Positions 8,704 through 16,593 are shown, counted from the stretch's first letter. The stretch is 27,674 bases of DNA from CALAZP01 sp964410725 (GCA_964410725.1 CAYPID010000033.1:1-27674), one strand, 5' to 3'. A program made the numbers and translations. The notes: generated from the sequence alone by a model not told the origin.

Positions 8704-10362
8704 TTATTTGTGATTTAATAATTCTTTTGCATTTTCAATGGCAGCCTGACTCGGCGGATTTTGACTCAACATGATGGCCAATTCCTGGATTCTATCCTCG
8801 GGGGAAAGCGACTTAACTCTGGTAGAGGTCTTATCACCTGAAGGATCTTTAAATACAAAGTAATGAACATCTGCTTTAGAGGCTACTTGAGGGGAATGAG
8901 TTATAGTCACCACCTGGTGACTGTCTGATAACTCCCTTAATATTTTTCCCATTTTTAGCGCTACATCTCCAGATATACCCGCGTCAATTTCGTCAAAAAT
9001 TAGAGTGGGGAGCGGTATGGCACTAGCCACTAGTGATTTGATGGCCAAAGTTAATCTGGACAATTCACCCCCAGAAGCTACATCTTTTATGAGTTGTAAT
9101 CGACTGCCTTTGTTGGCGGCAAACAAAAAATTGACTTCATCCATTCCAGAAGGACCGGGCTGATTCAAGGGGGTCATTTCTATTTGAAGAACAGCGTGTT
9201 CCATTGCCATTAATCCCAAGCGACCCATAACAGCTTGTTCAAACCCTTGTATCACAGCAGATCTCTTAGTGTGCAGTTGTTCCGCCACTTCTCGAAGCCA
9301 TTTTTCACTTCCCCTCACCGCATCTTCCAGTACTTCAATTTCTGCACTTGCCTGATCGATATTCTGACGGTCTTCTGAAAATTTTTGAAAAACCTCTAAG
9401 AGCTCATTTTCATCATTGACATGATGCTTTTTTTGCAACCGATAGAGCAAGTCTAACCTTTCTCTCACTTCTTCTAACCGGCCAGGATTGTATTCTAAAT
9501 CTTCAGCTGCTGATTCAAAAGCTCCACTCAAATCGTCCAGTTCAATTTTCAAACTATCGAATCGCTCTACTAAGTCAGCTATATTTTTATCAAATCGAGC
9601 AATTGGGTGTAATTGATTTCCAATTTCTGTCAACATACTGGAAACAGAGATTTCCCCTTCAGATATTTTATTGAAGGCCAATGCAAGAGCAGATTTGATT
9701 TCTTCTGAGTTGCTCAGCACTTGCATCTCTTCTTCGAGCTGAGTTTGTTCCCCTGCATTTAATCGGGCTGCTTCTAGTTCTGCTAACTGAAAATCTAAAA
9801 ATTCAATTTCCTTTTCGGACTTTGCTTGTTGCGCTTTGTATGCCTCTAAAGTTTTCGAGTCTTTCTGCCACTTTTGATATACCGTACGGTATTCCTCAAG
9901 CAGGGCACCATTTCCCGCAAGGGCATCCAACATATTCAACTGGAATGAAATTTTATGAATATCGAGGGTGTCGAATTGTTGGTGCAAATCAATCAAGGAA
10001 CTGCTAAGATCGGTGAGTAAATTGAGATTCGCAGGCGTGTCATTGATGAAAGCCCTGGACTTTCCATTAGGCAGAATCTCTCTTCTAATCAGTAATTCTT
10101 CCCGATAATCCAGATCATTTTCTTCGAAAAAAAAACGGAGTTTGTAGGGTCTGATATCAAATATAGCTTCGACAATACACTTTTCCTCTTCGTTAAAGAG
10201 CGCCTTGGTTTCCGCCCTTTTGCCCATAATTAAGCCTAAAGCACCTAGTAAAATTGATTTTCCAGCCCCTGTTTCTCCAGTGATAATAGTTAAACCTTTG
10301 GAGAAATCTATCTCCAGCTGTTCAATGAGTGCATAATTGCTAACACTTAGATGCTTTATCAT
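8704..10362 (-). CDS. recN: DNA repair protein RecN
   Basis: A 552-residue SMC-like ATPase acting in double-strand break repair and cohesion of sister chromatids near breaks. Residues 29-36 are the Walker A motif GETGAGKS. The middle, about 150-370, is rich in Glu/Lys/Leu heptads and forms the antiparallel coiled coil. The C-terminal head has the ABC signature ASGGELSRL (429-437), Walker B LIFDEIDAGISG with Asp457/Glu458, and the H-loop TITHSPQVA. Length and order match the whole family. The ATG at 10362 begins MIKHLSVSNYALIEQLEIDF, the canonical RecN N-terminus. Upstream lie a candidate -7 box and a perfect 14-bp palindrome that could be an operator. Confidence 0.97.
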   Translation of the reverse strand: MIKHLSVSNYALIEQLEIDFSKGLTIITGETGAGKSILLGALGLIMGKRAETKALFNEEEKCIVEAIFDIRPYKLRFFFEENDLDYREELLIRREILPNGKSRAFINDTPANLNLLTDLSSSLIDLHQQFDTLDIHKISFQLNMLDALAGNGALLEEYRTVYQKWQKDSKTLEAYKAQQAKSEKEIEFLDFQLAELEAARLNAGEQTQLEEEMQVLSNSEEIKSALALAFNKISEGEISVSSMLTEIGNQLHPIARFDKNIADLVERFDSLKIELDDLSGAFESAAEDLEYNPGRLEEVRERLDLLYRLQKKHHVNDENELLEVFQKFSEDRQNIDQASAEIEVLEDAVRGSEKWLREVAEQLHTKRSAVIQGFEQAVMGRLGLMAMEHAVLQIEMTPLNQPGPSGMDEVNFLFAANKGSRLQLIKDVASGGELSRLTLAIKSLVASAIPLPTLIFDEIDAGISGDVALKMGKILRELSDSHQVVTITHSPQVASKADVHYFVFKDPSGDKTSTRVKSLSPEDRIQELAIMLSQNPPSQAAIENAKELLNHK

Positions 10363-10398
10363 CAGCGGCCTAAAAAAATGATTAAATAATATAGGCAG

Positions 10399-10412
10399 TT
10401 TGTCGCGACAAA
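10399..10412. promoter_or_regulatory. Perfect 14-bp palindrome in the recN/lipoprotein divergent region
   Basis: TTTGTCGCGACAAA reads the same on both strands. It overlaps the candidate recN -7 box (10409-10416, minus strand) by four bases, where a bound repressor would block transcription. It lies 37 bp upstream of the recN ATG. The regulator is unknown. Confidence 0.5.
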
Positions 10413-10416
10413 AATA
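10409..10416 (-). promoter_or_regulatory. Candidate recN -7 box
   Basis: On the minus strand this reads TATTTTTG, a match to the Bacteroidota -7 consensus TAnnTTTG. No convincing -33 TTTG is found 19-21 bp upstream. It is 46 bp upstream of the recN ATG. Confidence 0.4.
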
Positions 10417-10438
10417 AGCCTTTTGAAGTTAAAACCAT

Positions 10439-10446
10439 TAATTTTG
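10439..10446 (+). promoter_or_regulatory. Candidate -7 box of the small lipoprotein gene
   Basis: TAATTTTG matches TAnnTTTG and sits 18 bp before the ATG at 10465, implying a very short leader. No TTTG -33 element is found at the usual spacing. Confidence 0.4.
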
Positions 10447-10464
10447 TGCAAAACCTAAAATGAC

Positions 10465-10938
10465 ATGTACAGACTATTTGTTCTCTTAATATTAGCAGCT
10501 GCTTGTAGTAATAATGCCTCCAGCAACTGGAAGCCATTAGACTTGCTTCCCTATGGGATTCCCATAACGATTCAATCCCCCGAACCTGATAGTGCGAAGG
10601 TTAAAAAAAGTGATATGGGGTCGCTGATTCAAGACATTACCATTCAAAATGGAGAGGATTACTACATTCAGATTTATGCTGCACAAGCCGAAACAAATGA
10701 TATCACTAAAATAAAAGCAAGTCTTTTAGCAGATGTGAAGGCGAATAGATATTATTCGAGAATTGTTTCAGAAGAAGAATCCGGTTTTATTTATGAAACG
10801 GCCATAGATGAGAATAACTTAAACTATGGATTTAGATGGATAAAATTGCAAGGCGATATGGAGTATGTATTTCAAACCGGTTTGGTGGGAACATTTACCC
10901 TTGAGCAGGTAAAAAATATGTATGAAGCTGTAAAATAA
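10465..10938 (+). CDS. Small lipoprotein of unknown function
   Basis: A 157-residue protein with a lipoprotein signal peptide: MYRLFVLLILAAAC, lipobox LAAAC with Cys14 as the lipidated residue, then a Ser/Asn-rich linker. The mature part (about 25-157) is a mixed alpha/beta domain with GIPITIQSPEPDSAKVKKSD and a C-terminal YVFQTGLVGTFTLEQVKNMYEAVK helix. I do not recognise a named family; the pattern resembles small envelope lipoproteins that Bacteroidota carry in large numbers. It is transcribed alone, divergent from recN, and ends in a strong hairpin terminator one base after the stop codon. Confidence 0.75.
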   Translation: MYRLFVLLILAAACSNNASSNWKPLDLLPYGIPITIQSPEPDSAKVKKSDMGSLIQDITIQNGEDYYIQIYAAQAETNDITKIKASLLADVKANRYYSRIVSEEESGFIYETAIDENNLNYGFRWIKLQGDMEYVFQTGLVGTFTLEQVKNMYEAVK

Positions 10939-10968
10939 GGCAACCCGAAGGTTGCCTTTCTTTTATTT
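10937..10968. terminator. Bidirectional hairpin terminator between the lipoprotein and sod genes
   Basis: GGCAACC (10939-10945) and GGTTGCC (10950-10956) form a 7-bp GC-rich stem, extended by AA/TT. The plus strand continues with TTTCTTTTATTT. On the minus strand the loop is TTCG closed by C-G, the very stable cUUCGg tetraloop, followed by TTATTTTA. It therefore can serve both convergent genes. Confidence 0.88.
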
Positions 10969-10983
10969 GGTTAGGTTATGTGA

Positions 10984-11616
10984 CTAAAAGGAAGAAGCTC
11001 CTTCGTTAGCATCGTTATATTTGATAGATACTTCGTGCCAGTTCACTAAGTTCCAGAAAGAACTGATATAATCAGGTCTTCTATTTTGGTAGTTAAGGTA
11101 GTATGCGTGTTCCCAAACGTCTAATCCCAATACAGGAGTTCCCCTTTGTTCTACTACGTCCATTAACGGATTATCTTGATTAGGAGTAGAAGTAATGAAT
11201 AATTTATCAGCCTTGTCTACGCACAACCAAGCCCAGCCAGAGCCAAATCGGGTTGCAGCCGCTGTGGCAAAATCCTTTTTAAATTGGTCAAAAGAGCCAA
11301 AATCTCTTTCAATTGCTTTGTGAATATTCATGTGTGCAGTAGGAGCGCCTTCTGATTGAGGGGTCATAATTTCCCAAAATAATTTATGGTTGTAATACCC
11401 CCCTCCATTGTTTCTTACTGCTGTACTATGCTGAGAAATATTAGCCAAGATGTCTTCAATTTTTTGGCCTTCTAGGGGAGTGCCTTCTATTGCGGCGTTT
11501 AGATTATTGGTGTAACCTGCGTGATGCTTAGTATGGTGAATTTCCATAGTTCTTGCATCGATATGTGGTTCCAAAGCCTCATAAGCGTAGGGTAATTCCG
11601 GTAGGGTAAATGCCAT
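10984..11616 (-). CDS. sodA: Superoxide dismutase, Mn-type (Fe/Mn family)
   Basis: A 210-residue enzyme that dismutates superoxide to oxygen and hydrogen peroxide. The metal ligands are visible: His27 (EIHHTKHH), His77 (NHKLFW), Asp166 and His170 (DVWEHAYY), with Tyr35 in the second shell. The residue preceding the second ligand region is GGGYYNHKLFW, and Gln147 lies in TPNQDNPL; this Gly plus Gln arrangement is the Mn-type pattern rather than the Fe-type Gln69 pattern, although cambialistic enzymes exist. There is no signal peptide, so it is cytosolic. It is divergent from fumC and convergent with the lipoprotein gene. No Bacteroidota -7 box is evident in the 80 bp upstream on the minus strand. 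Confidence 0.95.
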   Translation of the reverse strand: MAFTLPELPYAYEALEPHIDARTMEIHHTKHHAGYTNNLNAAIEGTPLEGQKIEDILANISQHSTAVRNNGGGYYNHKLFWEIMTPQSEGAPTAHMNIHKAIERDFGSFDQFKKDFATAAATRFGSGWAWLCVDKADKLFITSTPNQDNPLMDVVEQRGTPVLGLDVWEHAYYLNYQNRRPDYISSFWNLVNWHEVSIKYNDANEGASSF

Positions 11617-11692
11617 TGATTTATATTTTTATGGTTTCTCAATTAAATTTCATTTTTAAAACGCAATCCAACACAATTAGTTTATTGTTCTT

Positions 11693-11700
11693 TAAATTTG
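11693..11700 (+). promoter_or_regulatory. Candidate fumC -7 box
   Basis: TAAATTTG followed by CG matches the Bacteroidota -7 consensus TAnnTTTG with its frequent trailing C. It lies 15 bp before the chosen fumC ATG (11716), giving a leader of roughly ten bases. A TTG start at 11698 would fall inside this box, which argues for the ATG. Confidence 0.5.
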
Positions 11701-11715
11701 CGAAAAATCATAACC

Positions 11716-13113
11716 ATGGCAACGAGAAAGGAAAAAGACAGTATCGGATACATTGAGGTTCCAGCCGAAAGATATTGGGGGGCACAGACCCAGCGATCCC
11801 GACAAAACTTCAAAATTGGAGGTCACCGAATGCCGATTGAAATCATTCACGCTTTTGCCATTTTGAAAAAATCAGCAGCGATTACCAATGCTGAAATTGG
11901 GGTGTTAGCTACCGAAAAGGCCGAGTTGATTGCTCGGGTTTGTGATGAAATATTGGCAGGTCAACTCGATGACGAATTTCCATTGGTGGTATGGCAAACG
12001 GGTTCGGGTACTCAATCTAATATGAATGTCAATGAGGTAATTGCTAATAGAGGTCATGTTCTAAAGGGCGGGGCCCTGTCGGATGAAAAGAAATTTTTGC
12101 ACCCCAATGATGATGTGAATAAATCACAATCTTCTAATGATACTTTTCCAACGGCTATGCATATTGCGGCCTATAAAATCTTAATGGATTGTACCCTTCC
12201 TGGCTTGGAATTGTTGAAAAACACTTTAGAAGAAAAATCTAAAGCTTTCCAATCGGTTGTCAAAATCGGAAGGACGCATTTTATGGATGCCACTCCTTTA
12301 ACGCTGGGGCAGGAATTTTCCGGGTATGTGGCTCAATTAGGGCATGGCATAAAGGCCATCCAAAATAGTTTGGCGCATCTTTCCGAGTTGGCATTAGGGG
12401 GGACGGCAGTAGGCACTGGGCTAAATGCACCGGAGGGATATGCTGAAAAGGTGGCTCAAAATATTGCTAAGTTTAGCGAGTTACCCCTAGTATCGGCTCC
12501 TAATAAATTTGAAGCTTTGGCTGCTCATGATGCTATTGTTGAGGCACACGGGGCATTAAAAACGGTAGCGGTATCGCTGATGAAAATAGGTAACGACATT
12601 CGCATGTTAGGTTCTGGTCCCAGAAGTGGAATTGGCGAATTAATCCTTCCTGCTAATGAACCGGGATCTTCAATTATGCCTGGAAAAGTGAATCCCACCC
12701 AATCCGAAGCATTAACTATGGCTATGGCACAGGTGATTGGTAATGATGTTGCCATTAACGTAGGTGGGATGAATGGTCATTTTGAGTTGAATGTATTTAA
12801 GCCCATGATGATATTCAACTTTTTGACTTCTGCGAGATTGATTGGAGATGCCTGTGTGAGTTTCAATGAAAATTGTGCAGTTGGAATAGAACCCGATCAT
12901 CGAAATATTAAAAAGCATTTAGAAAATTCCCTCATGTTGGTCACCGCTTTGAATACTAAAATTGGGTATGATAATGCTGCGGCTATCGCCAAAAAAGCAC
13001 ATGCCGAACATAGCACCTTAAAAGAGGCGGCAATTGAATTGGGCCTCTTGACCGCTGAGGAGTTTGACGCCTGGGTCAAACCAGAAGACATGATTGGTAA
13101 CCTCAGCGTCTAA
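11716..13113 (+). CDS. fumC: Class II fumarate hydratase
   Basis: A 465-residue, iron-independent fumarase that interconverts fumarate and L-malate in the TCA cycle. It has SSNDTFPTAMHIA in the substrate site, GRTHFMDATP with His188, and the fumarase/aspartase signature GSSIMPGKVNP at 317-327 with Ser318. With the ATG at 11716 these catalytic residues fall at the same numbers as in E. coli FumC, which supports this start over the upstream in-frame TTG at 11698. Close relatives in the superfamily (aspartase, argininosuccinate lyase) are excluded by the overall match through the C-terminus. It is divergent from sodA; class II fumarase resists superoxide, so the pairing makes sense biologically, but co-regulation is only inferred. 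Confidence 0.96.
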   Translation: MATRKEKDSIGYIEVPAERYWGAQTQRSRQNFKIGGHRMPIEIIHAFAILKKSAAITNAEIGVLATEKAELIARVCDEILAGQLDDEFPLVVWQTGSGTQSNMNVNEVIANRGHVLKGGALSDEKKFLHPNDDVNKSQSSNDTFPTAMHIAAYKILMDCTLPGLELLKNTLEEKSKAFQSVVKIGRTHFMDATPLTLGQEFSGYVAQLGHGIKAIQNSLAHLSELALGGTAVGTGLNAPEGYAEKVAQNIAKFSELPLVSAPNKFEALAAHDAIVEAHGALKTVAVSLMKIGNDIRMLGSGPRSGIGELILPANEPGSSIMPGKVNPTQSEALTMAMAQVIGNDVAINVGGMNGHFELNVFKPMMIFNFLTSARLIGDACVSFNENCAVGIEPDHRNIKKHLENSLMLVTALNTKIGYDNAAAIAKKAHAEHSTLKEAAIELGLLTAEEFDAWVKPEDMIGNLSV

Positions 13114-13120
13114 TACGGGT

Positions 13121-13236
13121 CTCGGGGCTGTATTAGGTACTCTGGCAATACTGGGTGTTCAGGGATCGTATTAAGTACTCTGGCAATACTGAGTTTTCTC
13201 AGGGGCTGTATTAGGTATCTGGCAATACTGGGTGTT
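13121..13236. repeat. Tandem repeat array, about 39-bp period, three visible units before an assembly gap
   Basis: Three head-to-tail units begin near 13121, 13160 and 13198. The shared core is GTATTAGGTACTCTGGCAAT followed by ACTGGGTGTT with few changes; core starts are at 13130, 13168 and 13208, so the period varies from 38 to 40. Each unit holds an inverted GTATT...AATAC pair that could form a small hairpin. The array starts 7 bp after the fumC stop and runs directly into the 100-N gap. Sequence after the gap resembles a unit junction, so the array probably fills the gap. No long open frame crosses it. Confidence 0.85.
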
Positions 13237-13336
13237 NNNNNNNNNNNNNNNNNNNNNNNNNNNNNNNNNNNNNNNNNNNNNNNNNNNNNNNNNNNNNNNN
13301 NNNNNNNNNNNNNNNNNNNNNNNNNNNNNNNNNNNN
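13237..13336. other. Assembly gap (100 N)
   Basis: One hundred undetermined bases, a conventional placeholder length, placed exactly where a tandem repeat array was being read. The true length is unknown. Confidence 0.97.
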
Positions 13337-13340
13337 GTGT

Positions 13341-16184
13341 TTAGGGGCTAAAAACGGGTATGGTCTGACTTCGATGGGAAGTTTGCAGAGTAACATACAA
13401 CCATCCTAGACCATTGTCAGGTATTGCAATTTCTTGATGGTGTTTTCCCGATGATAAAATACCGAGGTTATTCTGTTGAATCACTCTACCTAAGGCATCA
13501 AAGACCATCAAGTAGGCCGGGCTTTTTTCTTCCAACTCAAAGGATAGGTGAATCAGGTCCCCTTGAACTGGGTTGGGTTGTACTTTTAATTGAAGATCTT
13601 TATTTGGAATGCTGCGGTCAGACCTACTGGTGGTCATGGTAGTTTCCAATAAATTACCAATGGGTTGATTGCTGTACAATTTATAGCCTCCTGGCTCCAA
13701 TTTTAATTCCATGGTTTGATTGGTAACCTGCAAACTATCCCCAGAGAAAAATTCATACCAAGTTCCTACCGTTGGAAAAGTTTGTTTGGTGTAGCCTTCA
13801 ATAGTCCCAAAATTTCCCATAATGGCTATTCTATGTGCTTCCTTTTGAAGGTGAATGATTTTGATGGATTCCTTCGGAAAAAGGAAATTCATCGTCCCTT
13901 CTTGAAAAACCGCGTATTCTTTTTTGAGGTGGTTTAGTGCCGAAATGGTTTGGAAAAGGCGAAGTCGATTGGGATCTTGAAGATAATTCCAGGTGATGGG
14001 TTTGGGCGCAGTTCTGCAATTTTCGTTAATGGAACCGTCGGGGCAATAATTGATAGGATAATCGTAGCCTAATTCTTGAAATTGCCACATCATTTTGGGA
14101 CCTGGAATGGGAAAAAAGAATAAACTGGCCAAAGCAGCTCTTTCTAGAGCAGTAGGGTGGTTTTTCACCGAATACGCGGGACCTTGATTTCCAAATTGTT
14201 TGTTTTTATAGACCAATCGTTCTTCATCGTGACTCTCGATGTAGGTAAGCTGGGAAGGCGTGCTGAAACCAGCAAATCTATAATCGACTTGTTGAAGATC
14301 GGCAGGGTAACCCATAGCTGCTTCCAAATATTGGTGATGAAGTCCAAATCCACTCCACAGCAAAAATCCTGCAGCAGCTAATTCATTTTCCTCTTGGGTA
14401 TCGGCAAAATGTTCCAAAATGAGGTAGGCATCAGGCCGAATGGATTGGATGGCAGCACCGTATTGTTTAAGCACAGCAACCCTTTTTTGGTCGTAGGCTC
14501 TGAAACTATTATCGTCAAAGCTGACCCTTTGAGTGAATCCCTTAGACAAATCAAATCGAAATCCATCTATGTGAAATTCTTCCAACCAGTAGGTCAATAC
14601 TCTTTGAACAAATTCCTGTGTGGCCTCGCTTTCGTGGTTAAAATCATATCCTACATTAAAGGGATGCGTGGGTGTGGTATTCAACCAAGGGTTATTAGCG
14701 GCAGGGCGATTGTTATTGGCATCCCAATAAAGCTGTGCTAATGGGCTTTGGGAAAAGGCATGATTGAAAACGACATCTAATAGAACTGCAATCCCTTCCT
14801 CATGGCAGGAATTTACAAAACGCTTAAGGTCTTCAGCGGATCCGTAGTATTTATCCAATGCCATGTGATAGGATGGATTGTATCCCCAACTGATGTTGCC
14901 CTCAAACTCATTAATAGGTAGAAGTTCGATGGCATTAATGCCCAGGCGCTTTAAATAGCTCAAAGTATCTGTTAAGTCCTGATAGGAGTGGCTTTGAAGA
15001 AAGTCTCTGAGTAGCAATTCATACACCATTAAATGTTCGGGTTCTGCAAGTGGTTGTGTGGGGGTACTCCAAATAAAGGGAGGAGAATTTGCGGGTAGAA
15101 CACTGACGATACCTGAAGTTTGATGTTGCGGATAGGTAGGGAGTTGGTTTAAAAATTGGGGATGGATAAAGGGGTCGTGATCCGGGTCTAGAACTAAGGT
15201 GCTGTAAGGGTCAGCGATTTTGAGTGTGCCATCCACCAAATACTGGAAGGTATGAGCTGTATGGGGTGATATTTGGTCGGTAATCAACCAATACGTTTGA
15301 CTGCTGGAATCAAAATTCATTTGCCACTCCTCCGTTGGCAACCAATCGTTAAAATCTCCTAATAGGTAAACATAGGATTTTTCAGGGGCCAATAAGGAGA
15401 AATAGACCGAACCATTCGGAAGTATTTGGTGACCGAAAAGTTCGGGGTGGGGATTAGTAGCCAGTATGGAGGCAGAGGGGGTGAAATAATTAAAAAAGGT
15501 GGTATCACTTACTCCGCCGGCAGAGGTGATAATAGTAATTTGATGTGCTCCAGGTTGAGTGGTCAGGTTGTAATTCAATTGAGTACCATATACACTATAG
15601 ATGAGGGAGTCGTTATCGTATAATTCTATCAAGGAAAATAAGGAAGCTTCCCCATTGATTAGGAGGGGCTGCCCAGGGGTAATTGGTATTAAGCTGGCTG
15701 GAGTGGGGGTGAGTAATTGAAAGGTCAGTTGTCCATTAAAAACCGGGGTGAAGATATCTCCTCCGTCAGCGGCACGACCTACTTTAGATCCATTTGCATT
15801 GCGGAAAACAAAGGCGAGTTGTTCTATTGCTTCAGAAGTAGGAACCCCATAGAACGTTTGAATATCAGGGGTAATGGTAAAAGAATATAGATTGGATTCA
15901 TTGGGAAGGCGAGTCATTTTCCATTTTGAATTGGCTTGTCCCCATTCGGTGACTACGTATTTCCAATCTGAAGGTCCACTACTGCGATTGGTAATCACCC
16001 CAGTATGGAGATACACATCACAATTACAATTTAACAGGCCACCATTACCTTTAGCAGCATCGAAGTAAATGGTAACTGGTTGTTCTGCGGTTGGAAATAC
16101 AGGGTCGGTAGTGAGTACTTGTCCAACCATTTGAAAAGACCAAGTAGATCCGATTAATGCGAGTATTAATGCGTGTATTTTCAT
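13341..16184 (-). CDS. Secreted GH13 alpha-amylase with T9SS type A sorting domain
   Basis: A 947-residue multidomain protein. A signal peptide (about 1-22) is followed by an N-terminal beta-sandwich (about 25-155; VYLHTGVITN...GDIFTPVF) often seen in secreted Bacteroidota glycosidases, an Ig-like segment (about 160-235), and a CBM48-like domain (about 250-340; YLLGDFNDW). The GH13 barrel follows (about 385-700) with LLDVVFNH (Asp470-His475), GFRFDLSKGF (nucleophile Asp545), YLILEHF (acid/base Glu591) and IESHDEER (Asp653), so it should be catalytically competent on starch or glycogen-like alpha-glucans. Residues about 865-947 (LKVQPNPVQGDLIHLSFELEE...) are the type A C-terminal signal for type IX secretion. 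The stop codon lies five bases from the 100-N gap in repeat-like sequence. A terminator hairpin upstream separates it from the RRM gene. Confidence 0.93.
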   Translation of the reverse strand: MKIHALILALIGSTWSFQMVGQVLTTDPVFPTAEQPVTIYFDAAKGNGGLLNCNCDVYLHTGVITNRSSGPSDWKYVVTEWGQANSKWKMTRLPNESNLYSFTITPDIQTFYGVPTSEAIEQLAFVFRNANGSKVGRAADGGDIFTPVFNGQLTFQLLTPTPASLIPITPGQPLLINGEASLFSLIELYDNDSLIYSVYGTQLNYNLTTQPGAHQITIITSAGGVSDTTFFNYFTPSASILATNPHPELFGHQILPNGSVYFSLLAPEKSYVYLLGDFNDWLPTEEWQMNFDSSSQTYWLITDQISPHTAHTFQYLVDGTLKIADPYSTLVLDPDHDPFIHPQFLNQLPTYPQHQTSGIVSVLPANSPPFIWSTPTQPLAEPEHLMVYELLLRDFLQSHSYQDLTDTLSYLKRLGINAIELLPINEFEGNISWGYNPSYHMALDKYYGSAEDLKRFVNSCHEEGIAVLLDVVFNHAFSQSPLAQLYWDANNNRPAANNPWLNTTPTHPFNVGYDFNHESEATQEFVQRVLTYWLEEFHIDGFRFDLSKGFTQRVSFDDNSFRAYDQKRVAVLKQYGAAIQSIRPDAYLILEHFADTQEENELAAAGFLLWSGFGLHHQYLEAAMGYPADLQQVDYRFAGFSTPSQLTYIESHDEERLVYKNKQFGNQGPAYSVKNHPTALERAALASLFFFPIPGPKMMWQFQELGYDYPINYCPDGSINENCRTAPKPITWNYLQDPNRLRLFQTISALNHLKKEYAVFQEGTMNFLFPKESIKIIHLQKEAHRIAIMGNFGTIEGYTKQTFPTVGTWYEFFSGDSLQVTNQTMELKLEPGGYKLYSNQPIGNLLETTMTTSRSDRSIPNKDLQLKVQPNPVQGDLIHLSFELEEKSPAYLMVFDALGRVIQQNNLGILSSGKHHQEIAIPDNGLGWLYVTLQTSHRSQTIPVFSP

Positions 16185-16222
16185 AATTACAAATTATTTA
16201 AAATTTAAATTATGGCAAATAA

Positions 16223-16249
16223 AAAAAGGGGCTCCTAAAGCCCCTTTTT
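16223..16249 (-). terminator. Terminator of the RRM protein gene
   Basis: GGGGCT (16228-16233) and AGCCCC (16239-16244) pair around a five-base loop, flanked by A5 and T5 that extend the stem. On the minus strand it ends in a T run. It lies 33 bp past the RRM gene stop and 39 bp before the amylase start, so the amylase needs its own promoter. Confidence 0.88.
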
Positions 16250-16281
16250 ATTCATTCATTGTGTATCAAAGAAAATTACTG

Positions 16282-16563
16282 TTAGTAATTCGAATTTCTT
16301 CGAGGGCGGAAAGAGCGGTTTTCTCTTGGTTCAGCTTTTTTTACAACAATGGTGCGACCTGCTAACTCTGAATCGTTCAGGGCTGCAATCGCTGCTTGAG
16401 CTTCGTCATCATTAGGCATTTCAACGAAACCGAAACCTTTTGATCGATTGGTTTCTTTGTCGAAAACGACTTTGGCGGAATCCACGGTACCAAAGGCTTC
16501 GAAGGCTTCCCTTAGCTCATCACTCTCAGTTTGGTAACTGAGTTTAGCAACAAAAATGTTCAT
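16282..16563 (-). CDS. RNA-binding protein with a single RRM domain
   Basis: A 93-residue protein almost entirely made of one RNA recognition motif: RNP2 is IFVAKL (residues 3-8) and RNP1 is KGFGFVEM (42-49), with both aromatic positions kept. A basic, Arg-rich tail follows (EPRENRSFRPRRNSNY, 78-93). Short RRM proteins of this kind are widespread in Bacteroidota and cyanobacteria; in Bacteroidota, which lack Hfq in many lineages, they are thought to act as global RNA regulators, but the targets of this one are unknown. It is monocistronic, with its own promoter, an operator-like inverted repeat upstream, and a clear terminator. Confidence 0.95.
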   Translation of the reverse strand: MNIFVAKLSYQTESDELREAFEAFGTVDSAKVVFDKETNRSKGFGFVEMPNDDEAQAAIAALNDSELAGRTIVVKKAEPRENRSFRPRRNSNY

Positions 16564-16593
16564 TTAAAAAATGTTAAAGAGGTAAAAAAAAAT

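Noticed and set aside
11698..11715. TTG start giving fumC six more residues
   Set aside because: The TTG lies in the candidate -7 box, and the ATG at 11716 puts catalytic His188 and Ser318 at the usual numbers.
13121..13236. Possible CRISPR array
   Set aside because: Units are directly adjacent with no unique spacers and no cas genes are near; it is a plain tandem repeat.
13211..13396. Minus-strand open frame crossing the 100-N gap
   Set aside because: More than half of it is undetermined bases and the rest is repeat or the wrong frame of the amylase gene.
16185..16216. Possible amylase promoter on the minus strand (TTTG then TAATTTG)
   Set aside because: The -7 element lacks one of the two spacer bases, so it does not fit TAnnTTTG; too weak to list.
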